From Cyclobacteriaceae bacterium (GTDB lineage Bacteria; Bacteroidota; Bacteroidia; Cytophagales; Cyclobacteriaceae), in contig JAOTYN010000321.1 of NCBI GenBank assembly GCA_029861825.1, positions 1 through 5,274 of the forward strand: a stretch of DNA of 5,274 nt, written 5' to 3'. The notes beneath the pieces are model-generated. The model worked only from the letters and a program-made list of their open reading frames with translations. It searched no databases and was not told the origin of the DNA. The position numbers and the translations under genes were made by a program. Position 1 is the first letter of the stretch; each line of letters begins with the position of its first letter. Positions 1-5,274 of this stretch are shown piece by piece.

Positions 1-390
1 ATCGACTGGGATATCTCCATGCAAAGCTCCGGAAGTACCTATCCGAATAAGGTTTAGGCAGCGTTTTTGTTCCTTGGGTACTCTGGAATCAAGGTCAATG
101 TTGACCGCTGCATCCAGTTCGTTTATGGCAATATCAATATTATCCGTTCCTATGCCGGTGCTAAGAGCAGTAAATCTGCGTCCCTTGTAAGTTCCCGTAT
201 GGGTGACAAACTCACGATTGGAAATTTGTACTTCAATATGGTCGAAGAGCTTGCTGATCCGGGACACCCTGCCTTGATCGCCCACTAACAAAACCGTTTC
301 GGCAATGTGCTCTGGCCTCAGGTGAAGATGATAAACGCTACCATCCTTGTTCAGTACCAGCTCCGATTCCGGAATCCCTTGTTTATTCAT
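1..390 (-). CDS. Uridine-phosphorylase-like nucleoside phosphorylase, N-terminal part (cut by window edge)
   Basis: This minus-strand reading frame starts at the ATG complementary to 388-390 and stays open for 130 codons to the window edge, so the C-terminal half is missing. The protein belongs to the nucleoside phosphorylase superfamily (PF01048), which splits nucleosides with phosphate into base and (deoxy)ribose-1-phosphate in the cytoplasm. Compared with E. coli uridine phosphorylase, the matching residues are His21 (YHLHL), Gly37-Asp38 and Arg41 in VGDQGR, Arg59 in SNREF, the STGIG loop at 77-81, and Arg116/Thr119 in IRIGTSG. These bind phosphate and ribose in the family. About 14 extra residues lie between STGIG and RIGT, giving the segment GTDNIDIAINELDAAVNIDL; I recall this form in Bacteroidota homologs. 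Uridine is the likeliest substrate, but the specificity residues lie in the missing half. It is divergent from the purine nucleoside phosphorylase gene, with 126 bp between the two starts. Confidence 0.9.
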   Translation of the reverse strand, partial: MNKQGIPESELVLNKDGSVYHLHLRPEHIAETVLLVGDQGRVSRISKLFDHIEVQISNREFVTHTGTYKGRRFTALSTGIGTDNIDIAINELDAAVNIDLDSRVPKEQKRCLNLIRIGTSGALHGDIPVD

Positions 391-412
391 ATTTTGAAAA
401 GGCCACCCAGCC

Positions 413-420
413 TAAATATA
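413..420 (-). promoter_or_regulatory. Possible -7 promoter element for the minus-strand phosphorylase
   Basis: Read on the minus strand, the octamer is TATATTTA, which matches five of the six fixed bases of the Bacteroidota TAnnTTTG element. It would place the transcript start about 15 bases before the ATG. No convincing TTG box lies at the expected distance upstream, so the call is weak. It overlaps the left end of the palindrome at 418-433. Confidence 0.25.
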
Positions 421-433
421 AGGCTAACCTTAT
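418..433. promoter_or_regulatory. Operator-like 16-bp near-palindrome between divergent phosphorylase genes
   Basis: The sequence ATAAGGCTAACCTTAT has perfect 6-base arms (ATAAGG / CCTTAT) around CTAA, and the two central bases also pair, so only one of its eight base pairs is mismatched. It lies 27 bp upstream of the minus-strand start and 83 bp upstream of deoD. It overlaps the possible -7 element of the minus-strand gene and sits just upstream of the possible -33 box of deoD. This geometry suits a dimeric regulator controlling both genes. The symmetry is seen directly; the role as operator is inference, and no regulator gene lies in the window. Confidence 0.4.
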
Positions 434-440
434 GAAAGCC

Positions 441-474
441 CTTGTTTAGAAGTTATTAAATTTCATTACTTGTG
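441..474 (+). promoter_or_regulatory. Possible Bacteroidota-type promoter of deoD
   Basis: A CTTG at 441-444 could act as the -33 box, and TACTTGTG at 467-474 matches five of the six fixed bases of the TAnnTTTG -7 element. The 22-base spacing is slightly longer than usual. The transcript would begin near 481 and carry a leader of roughly 35 bases. No Shine-Dalgarno sequence precedes the deoD ATG, as is common in this phylum. Confidence 0.3.
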
Positions 475-516
475 AATATTTCACTAGCTTATTTGGCAGC
501 ATAACATATAACATCT

Positions 517-1212
517 ATGAGTATTCATATTGGAGCACAACCCGGTGAGATCGCCGAAACCGTTTTACTGCCCGGAGATCCGCTACGCGCTAAATATGTC
601 GCGGAAAATTTATTGGAGGACGCCCAATGTTACAATGAGGTTCGCGGCATGTATGGGTACACCGGTACCTACAAGGGTAAGAAGGTTTCAATCCAAGGAT
701 CCGGCATGGGTATCCCTTCCATTAGTATATATGCGCACGAGCTAATACATGAATATCAAGTAAAAACCCTGATACGAGTAGGAACCTGCGGCTGCCTGCA
801 GGAAGAGATGGAGTTGGGCTCGGTGTTACTGGCCATAGGGGCCTCTTCCGATTCCAACACCAATAATATGGTTTTCAATGGGCTTCAATACTCCCCCACA
901 GCTGACTTCACCTTATTGGACAAGGCCTACCATACCGCTGAAGGAATGGGCATGAAAGTGGTGGTGGGTAATGTTCTTAGTACCGATTTATTCTACATGG
1001 ACGACCCACAACGGTATCATGTGTGGATCGATCACAATATAGTGGGTATTGATATGGAGTCATCCGCATTATATACGCTGGCCGCCCGATCCAATGTGCA
1101 AGCACTCTCTATACTTACGGTAAGCGACAACATTATCACCGGACAGGTCAGTTCTTCCCAAGATCGTCAGGAGAAGTTTATGGATATGATCAAGCTGGCG
1201 CTTGAAATTTAA
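517..1212 (+). CDS. deoD: Purine nucleoside phosphorylase, DeoD type
   Basis: The product is a 231-residue cytoplasmic enzyme of purine salvage that converts purine (deoxy)ribonucleosides and phosphate to free base and (deoxy)ribose-1-phosphate. It aligns almost without gaps to the homohexameric bacterial DeoD family (about 233-239 residues) and looks closest to the Bacillus form. The expected residues are present in near-identical numbering to E. coli: His4 (contributed to the neighbouring subunit), Gly20 in LLPGDPLR, Arg24, Arg43, Arg87 in LIRVGT, Phe159, Met180-Glu181, the catalytic Asp204 in TVSDN and Arg217. Small differences are Thr90 where E. coli has Ser, Asp179 where it has Glu, and SDN instead of the usual SDH. 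The start is fixed by the family-typical MSIHIGA N-terminus. It is divergent from a second nucleoside phosphorylase, and a hairpin terminator follows 10 bases after the stop. Broad 6-oxo and 6-amino purine specificity is expected from the family. Confidence 0.96.
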   Translation: MSIHIGAQPGEIAETVLLPGDPLRAKYVAENLLEDAQCYNEVRGMYGYTGTYKGKKVSIQGSGMGIPSISIYAHELIHEYQVKTLIRVGTCGCLQEEMELGSVLLAIGASSDSNTNNMVFNGLQYSPTADFTLLDKAYHTAEGMGMKVVVGNVLSTDLFYMDDPQRYHVWIDHNIVGIDMESSALYTLAARSNVQALSILTVSDNIITGQVSSSQDRQEKFMDMIKLALEI

Positions 1213-1222
1213 AACCTTAAAA

Positions 1223-1258
1223 GTAAAATGTAAAAGTGGGCCGACCTTTACATTTTAC
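1223..1258. terminator. Bidirectional hairpin terminator between convergent genes
   Basis: Perfect 12-base arms GTAAAATGTAAA (1223-1234) and TTTACATTTTAC (1247-1258) enclose a 12-base GC-rich loop. It begins 10 bases after the deoD stop and ends 20 bases before the stop of the minus-strand gene. Read on the minus strand, the stem is followed at once by TTTTAAGGTTTT, a good U-rich tail. On the plus strand the tail is broken (CCTTTGCGATTTTGTATTTT), so termination may be stronger for the minus-strand gene. The stem itself is AT-rich. Confidence 0.7.
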
Positions 1259-1278
1259 CTTTGCGATTTTGTATTTTA

Positions 1279-1722
1279 TCAGTTCCTGCGGAAGATATAT
1301 CGGGTAATAAAAATTCCCTGGCGATCCACCTCACCAGCATCACTTTCTACCCCGCTAGTAACAAATACCAGCTCCCAACCTTCCTGTGCTAGTGCATTGA
1401 TAGTAGAAGTCATGATGGCATCGTTAGAGGCTATGTTCTGAAAGTTGATTCCTAAAACACTATAGAAGTTGAGCAATTTGGTTTCATTTAGCTTATCAAT
1501 CTTGGCACTTTTTCGCTTCACGTCACCTTGATTACTTTTGGTACCCTTGGTACGGGAGGTAGTGAGTAGTTCAGAATCCATTTGCTGGGTATTCTCGATG
1601 ATCCGAGATCTTCCGGCTCCTCCAGGTACCACAGACTCAACGGTAGTCACCACCTTATACTCTTGTGCATATACCGCGGTAGCGGCTAGCATTAAACCTA
1701 TGGTTAATATTTTCCTAAGCAT
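1279..1722 (-). CDS. Small exported protein of unknown function, DUF4177-like C-terminus
   Basis: The product has 147 residues and no function I can assign. Residues 1-19 form a clear Sec signal peptide: charged MLRK, a hydrophobic stretch, then AVYA before Gln20. There is no lipobox cysteine, so the mature protein is probably a free periplasmic or secreted protein of about 128 residues. The mature protein starts with a strand-like EYKVVTTVESV. A polar, lysine-rich middle (about 45-80) follows, then a block LLNFYSVLGINFQNIASN (83-100) that looks conserved. The end, with a short helix, EGWELVFVTSG (114-124) and a final strand GIFITRYIFRR, resembles DUF4177, where a helix leads into a GWELV strand. 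Similar proteins occur, as I recall, as hypothetical proteins in flavobacteria. It converges on deoD across a shared terminator and diverges from the protease gene; neither arrangement reveals its role. Confidence 0.85.
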   Translation of the reverse strand: MLRKILTIGLMLAATAVYAQEYKVVTTVESVVPGGAGRSRIIENTQQMDSELLTTSRTKGTKSNQGDVKRKSAKIDKLNETKLLNFYSVLGINFQNIASNDAIMTSTINALAQEGWELVFVTSGVESDAGEVDRQGIFITRYIFRRN

Positions 1723-1836
1723 CTCTAAATATTATTGATGAATGCCGCAAACTAGAAAACAATAGCAGTAATACCTTCGCAAAAAATCCCCCTTTATTAC
1801 ATAAAACGGTTAAATGTTGATTTTACAAAAAGCCTT

Positions 1837-1861
1837 AAGAAGACCGATTTGGCGGTTTCTT
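1837..1861. promoter_or_regulatory. Bulged hairpin in the protease upstream region
   Basis: AAGAAGACCG (1837-1846) pairs with CGGTTTCTT (1853-1861) to give nine base pairs with one bulged G and a six-base loop, ATTTGG. It lies 52 bp upstream of the protease ATG in the divergent region. T-rich sequence follows on the plus strand and CTTTTTG on the minus strand, so it could be a weak terminator, an operator or a leader structure. I see no convincing promoter pair next to it for either flanking gene. Confidence 0.3.
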
Positions 1862-1913
1862 TACTTTTAAAATTATGTATATTACCGCGCTTGCGCACAC
1901 TAAATACACAATC

Positions 1914-4900
1914 ATGAAAAACCATCTAAAAGCTATCCTTTTGCTAATCGCAACCTTTTCTGCATTGCCCCTAATAAGCCAGGACAATCAAGAGACCCGT
2001 CTGATGCATAGCCCCGCTGTTAGTGATACTCATATCGCTTTCATCTATGCAGAAGACCTATGGGTCGCTAATCTTGATGGATCAAATCCTGTTAGGTTAA
2101 CGGTTGATCAGGGAGTGGAATCGAACCCGGTGTTTTCACCTGACGGTTCTATGATCGCTTTTAGCGCGGAGTACGATGGTAATATTGACGTTTTTGTGGT
2201 TCCTGCCATTGGCGGTGTGCCAAAGCGCTTGACCTGGCATCCCTATGTGGACCTGGTTCGAGACTTTAGTTCCGATGGGAATCAGGTGTTGTTTGCTTCG
2301 CAACGCAGCTCCTTTACCAATCGCTACGTTCAGCTATTTACAGTGCCGATAGAAGGAGGGCAGATCACCCGGCTGCCAGTTCATCATGCCTTTTACGCCT
2401 CATTTTCTAGCGACGGCAGCCACATAGCTTATACCACCTTGCCCGACCGCTTTCAGCAGTGGAAGAATTACCGAGGTGGCACGCAGTCCCGCATATGGAT
2501 ATACCGCACTTCCGACCATGAGGTAGTGGAGATACCTAAACCTGCAGGAGGTTGCAACGACACCCAACCCCAATGGCTGGACGGCTCCATTTATTTTCGC
2601 AGCGACCGAGATGGTGAGTTTAATATCTATAAATATGATGTGGCCAGCCAAACCGTGAGTGCATCAACTTCGCATCAAGATTATCCGGTGCTGGGTCTTT
2701 CCGCCAACCAAAACCAAATCGTATATGAGCAAGCTGGGCAACTCCACCGCCTGAGTACCACCGGGAACACATCACAGAAAATTACGCTGAACATTGCCAC
2801 GGATCTACTGGAATTGCGCCCCCGCTTTGTTTCCGGGTCAAATTACCTTCGCAGCGCCCATATTTCGCCCTCCGGAGCCCGGGCAGTATTTGATTTCAGG
2901 GGCGAAATTGTTACCGTTCCTTCCGAAAAAGGTGATCCCAAGAACCTTACGAAGTCTGCTGGCATTCATGAGAAGTTCCCTCGGTGGTCGCCTGATGGCA
3001 AGAAGATCGCTTATTTTTCCGATGAGTCCGGAGAGTATGCCTTGCATGTTCAAACTCTTGAAGACGGAGCAGTACGCAGGATGCCATTAAACGGAGCTGG
3101 ATTCTATGCTTACATCCATTGGTCACCGGACAGCAAGAAACTATGCTTTGTAGATAATGGGCGCAGCCTGTACCTGATGGATCTATCCAATGGAGCCATT
3201 TCTAAAATCGTTAGCGATATCTACTATGTTCCTGGGTCCTTTAGCGATCTCTTCGGGTCCTGGTCACACGATTCCAGATTTGTGGCCTACACCACCATTA
3301 CCGATACCAATTTCGAAAGAGCTTATATCTATGACCTGGCAGCGAAGAGGTCTTATGCACTATCCGATGGATTGAGCAATGTATCGGAGCCGGTGTTCGA
3401 CCCCAGCGGTAAATATATTTACATGCTGGCATCAACCGATGCCGGTCCGGTGGTCAACTGGTTTGATCAATCCAACCAAGACATGGAATTGAGCTATTCC
3501 ATTTATTTGGTGACCTTACAAAAAGACACTCCGTCACCTCTTTTTAAAGAAAATGATGAAGAAGAAGGGAATGGCGAAACGGAAAAATCCGAGGAAGACA
3601 ATGGAGATTCCGATACCCCAGAAAACGTGACCATCGATTGGAGCGGTATTGAAAATCGTATCATCGATTTACCTGTAAAACCCGGACTGTATCGGTCCTT
3701 GCAGGCACCCAAAGAAGGGCAGTTGTATTATTTGGCACGACCTCCGCACAGCGATGATCCCAGCCGGTTATATAAATTCGACCTAGAGTCCAGAGAGGAG
3801 GAAGACCTTATGGATATAGATTTTTACGTCGTAGCCTCCGGCGGTGAGAAAATGCTTAGCCGTACTAAATCCAACTGGTCTATCAGTGAAATCGGTAAAA
3901 AAGCGGAAAACGGAGGGTTAAAAATAGGTGCCATACAGGTGAAAATTGATCCCAAAAGCGAATGGAAAAATATCTTTAACGAAGCTTGGAGGGTTAACCG
4001 GGATTATTTCTATGATCCGGGAATGCACGGAGCCGATTGGGATGCTATGAAAGCCAAGTATGAGATATTCCTGGAAGACGTGTCCTGTAGAAGCGACCTC
4101 TACCGGGTTATGCAGTGGATGTGTAGTGAACTGGCGGTGGGGCATCATAGATTCGGGAATCGAGGAGATCGTATGTACCAGCCGAAGAAGGTGGCAGGAG
4201 GACTGCTGGGAGCAGATTATCAAGTTTCCAATGGACGCTATCAATTCAAAAAGATATACAGCGGGCTAAATTGGACCCCAGAATTACGTAGCCCGCTTAC
4301 TGAACCCGGTGTCAACGTTCAAGAGGGTGAATATTTGTTGGCAATTAACGGCGTAGATATCAGCAGCAGCCAAAACCTTTATCAATATTTCGAAAATACC
4401 GCTGAGAAGATCGTGACCTTGACCGTAGGGCCCAATGCCTCTTATTCAGGGTCCAGAAAAGTGGAGGTTGTACCTCTTAAGAACGAATATGCCCTACGCA
4501 ATCGCGATTGGGTTGAAGGTAATATGAAGAAAGTGCATGAGGCTACTAATGGTCAAGTGGCCTATGTCTACGTACCCAATACCGCCGGACTGGGACATCA
4601 GTACTTTAAAAGATACTTTTTCCCACAAGCCAATAAAAAGGCTATTATCATCGATGAACGCTTTAACGGTGGAGGACAACTAGCTGATTATTATATAGAT
4701 ATGCTAAAGAAACCTTACCAGTCCTACTGGAACTTCCGCTATGGCAAGGATTTGAAAGCACCTAGTGCCTCCATTCAGGGGCCCAAAGTGATGCTGGTGG
4801 ATGAAACTGCGGGTAGTGGCGGTGACTACTTGCCCTGGATGTTCAGAAAGTTTGGACTGGGCACCATCATCGGGAAGCGTACCTGGGGCGGACTTGTGGG

Positions 4901-5156
4901 TGTATTGGGATTTCCTGAATTTATTGATGGGGGATCGGTTACCGCTCCCAACGTAGCCTTCTATAGTAAAGAAGGTTTCCGGGTGGAGAACGAGGGTGTG
5001 GCCCCGGATATTGAAATCGAACAATGGCCTAAGGATATCAATACCGGCAAGGATCCCCAATTAGACAAAGCCATCGAGGTGATCATGCAGCAGTTGCAGG
5101 AGTACCAGGAGGAAACACCCGAGCGGCCTCCCTATCCGGTGCGGGTCAGGAACTAA
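1914..5156 (+). CDS. Secreted tricorn protease homolog (S41 family peptidase with beta-propellers and PDZ)
   Basis: The 1080-residue product is collinear with archaeal tricorn protease, a serine peptidase that trims oligopeptides. The first of two in-frame ATGs (1875) would put 13 residues before a good signal peptide (MKNHLKAILLLIATFSALPL, cleavage near 22-23), so the ATG at 1914 is chosen. This implies export, probably to the periplasm, unlike cytosolic archaeal tricorn. Order: beta-propeller 1 (about 30-300) with PD40-type repeats such as FSPDG (74-78); propeller 2 (about 310-660) with WSPDG (358-362) and WSPDS (403-407), interrupted by an acidic linker; C1 helical domain with DPGMHGADW (701-709); PDZ (about 761-838, GEYLLAINGVDI); C2 catalytic domain. 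Likely active site: His744 (codon at 4143), oxyanion loop NGGG (919-922), nucleophile Ser968 in AGSGGD (codon at 4815), and Glu1025 in VENEGVAPDIE. The residue before the histidine is Gly, where tricorn has Ser745. The frame is intact. The family is well supported; the substrate is unknown. Confidence 0.95.
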   Translation: MKNHLKAILLLIATFSALPLISQDNQETRLMHSPAVSDTHIAFIYAEDLWVANLDGSNPVRLTVDQGVESNPVFSPDGSMIAFSAEYDGNIDVFVVPAIGGVPKRLTWHPYVDLVRDFSSDGNQVLFASQRSSFTNRYVQLFTVPIEGGQITRLPVHHAFYASFSSDGSHIAYTTLPDRFQQWKNYRGGTQSRIWIYRTSDHEVVEIPKPAGGCNDTQPQWLDGSIYFRSDRDGEFNIYKYDVASQTVSASTSHQDYPVLGLSANQNQIVYEQAGQLHRLSTTGNTSQKITLNIATDLLELRPRFVSGSNYLRSAHISPSGARAVFDFRGEIVTVPSEKGDPKNLTKSAGIHEKFPRWSPDGKKIAYFSDESGEYALHVQTLEDGAVRRMPLNGAGFYAYIHWSPDSKKLCFVDNGRSLYLMDLSNGAISKIVSDIYYVPGSFSDLFGSWSHDSRFVAYTTITDTNFERAYIYDLAAKRSYALSDGLSNVSEPVFDPSGKYIYMLASTDAGPVVNWFDQSNQDMELSYSIYLVTLQKDTPSPLFKENDEEEGNGETEKSEEDNGDSDTPENVTIDWSGIENRIIDLPVKPGLYRSLQAPKEGQLYYLARPPHSDDPSRLYKFDLESREEEDLMDIDFYVVASGGEKMLSRTKSNWSISEIGKKAENGGLKIGAIQVKIDPKSEWKNIFNEAWRVNRDYFYDPGMHGADWDAMKAKYEIFLEDVSCRSDLYRVMQWMCSELAVGHHRFGNRGDRMYQPKKVAGGLLGADYQVSNGRYQFKKIYSGLNWTPELRSPLTEPGVNVQEGEYLLAINGVDISSSQNLYQYFENTAEKIVTLTVGPNASYSGSRKVEVVPLKNEYALRNRDWVEGNMKKVHEATNGQVAYVYVPNTAGLGHQYFKRYFFPQANKKAIIIDERFNGGGQLADYYIDMLKKPYQSYWNFRYGKDLKAPSASIQGPKVMLVDETAGSGGDYLPWMFRKFGLGTIIGKRTWGGLVGVLGFPEFIDGGSVTAPNVAFYSKEGFRVENEGVAPDIEIEQWPKDINTGKDPQLDKAIEVIMQQLQEYQEETPERPPYPVRVRN
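3549..3626 (+). other. Acidic low-complexity linker in the protease
   Basis: Codons for residues 546-571 encode a run dominated by Glu, Asp, Asn, Gly and Ser (for example NDEEEGNGETEKSEEDNGDSD). It interrupts the second beta-propeller region and is almost certainly disordered and exposed. Charged insertions at about this place are, as I recall, common in bacterial tricorn homologs and vary in length. No frameshift or repeat expansion at the DNA level is evident. Confidence 0.7.
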
Positions 5157-5274
5157 GCGGTTTTTTCCGTATAAGCTTTAAAGGCCTCAGCAAACAGCAG
5201 CTTCCATCCGCTCTCCAACGAGCTGACGATCCCTTGGTCTACCTTGCCCATCACGGTATCGGTAAGTTCCAAGG
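5153..5274 (-). CDS. Unidentified protein, C-terminal 39 residues (cut by window edge)
   Basis: A minus-strand frame enters from the right edge and ends at a TAG complementary to 5153-5155. It encodes 39 residues ending GWKLLFAEAFKAYTEKTA. The tail looks like a real amphipathic C-terminal helix: Ser-Ser-Leu-Glu-Ser-Gly-Trp, then alternating Leu, Phe, Ala and Lys. The frame stays open through the whole edge segment, although 40 codons are too few for openness alone to prove a gene. The GW...L...KAY pattern is faintly like the last helix of SRPBCC/AHSA1-type proteins, but that is only a guess and I assign no function. The gene converges on the protease gene, and the two stop codons overlap. Confidence 0.6.
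   Translation of the reverse strand, partial: LELTDTVMGKVDQGIVSSLESGWKLLFAEAFKAYTEKTA

Noticed and set aside
67..288. Open 73-codon frame on the plus strand
   Set aside because: It lies wholly antisense to the phosphorylase fragment, whose protein motifs are unmistakable; the plus-strand translation resembles nothing I recognise.
289..567. Inverted repeat between 289-306 and 550-567 (GCCGAAACnGTTTT), which could suggest a mobile element boundary
   Set aside because: Both copies encode the same IAETVL(L) stretch in two paralogous genes on opposite strands; homology explains the repeat, and no transposase or target duplication is present.
1887..1896. GCGCTTGCGC near-palindrome just upstream of the protease start
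   Set aside because: The arms are only four bases with a two-base gap, too short to call an operator or hairpin with confidence.
1875..1913. Upstream in-frame ATG adding 13 residues to the protease
   Set aside because: It would place a non-hydrophobic extension ahead of a complete signal peptide that begins at the next ATG; the 1914 start fits export better.
2400..4269. Several open frames of 60-110 codons on both strands inside the protease gene
   Set aside because: They overlap a continuous, well-matched 1080-codon gene in other frames and lack recognisable motifs.
5157..5172. CGGTTTTTTCCG as a possible terminator after the protease
   Set aside because: The stem is only three base pairs and the stretch is coding sequence of the minus-strand frame.
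1..5274. Search for tRNA or rRNA genes, CRISPR repeats, insertion sequences and toxin-antitoxin or defence genes
   Set aside because: No cloverleaf, regularly spaced repeats, transposase motifs or such protein families were seen on either strand.

Overview
The window looks like a piece of chromosome from a member of the Bacteroidota, most likely a flavobacterium-like organism. The evidence is indirect. The protein families are ones that recur there: a secreted tricorn-type protease, a DUF4177-like exported small protein, and a nucleoside phosphorylase with an insertion. No gene start has a clear Shine-Dalgarno sequence. The weak promoter-like matches resemble the Bacteroidota TTG / TAnnTTTG pattern rather than the sigma-70 pattern. 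Base composition is even across the window, in the mid-40s percent GC by eye, and nothing suggests recent transfer.

Layout: (1) positions 1-390, minus strand, the N-terminal 130 residues of a uridine-phosphorylase-like nucleoside phosphorylase cut by the window edge. (2) 391-516, a divergent intergenic region with a 16-bp near-palindrome (418-433) that could be an operator for both flanking genes. (3) 517-1212, plus strand, deoD-type purine nucleoside phosphorylase with the expected catalytic residues. (4) 1223-1258, a strong hairpin between convergent genes, probably a bidirectional terminator. (5) 1279-1722, minus strand, a small exported protein of unknown function with a DUF4177-like end. 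(6) 1723-1913, a second divergent intergenic region with a bulged hairpin (1837-1861). (7) 1914-5156, plus strand, a 1080-residue secreted tricorn protease homolog (peptidase family S41) with two beta-propellers, C1, PDZ and C2 domains. (8) 5153-5274, minus strand, the C-terminal 39 residues of an unidentified protein whose stop codon overlaps that of the protease.

The two nucleoside phosphorylases form a coherent salvage pair: both split nucleosides with phosphate, one probably acting on uridine or pyrimidine nucleosides and the other on purine nucleosides. They share a fold and are arranged head to head. The exported small protein and the protease are head to head as well, but nothing in the sequence ties their functions together. 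I found no mobile element, CRISPR array, RNA gene or defence module. The window reads as ordinary chromosomal housekeeping or accessory metabolism, and no clearly new system is visible. The points most worth a second look are the shared operator-like palindrome and the active-site variation in the tricorn homolog.
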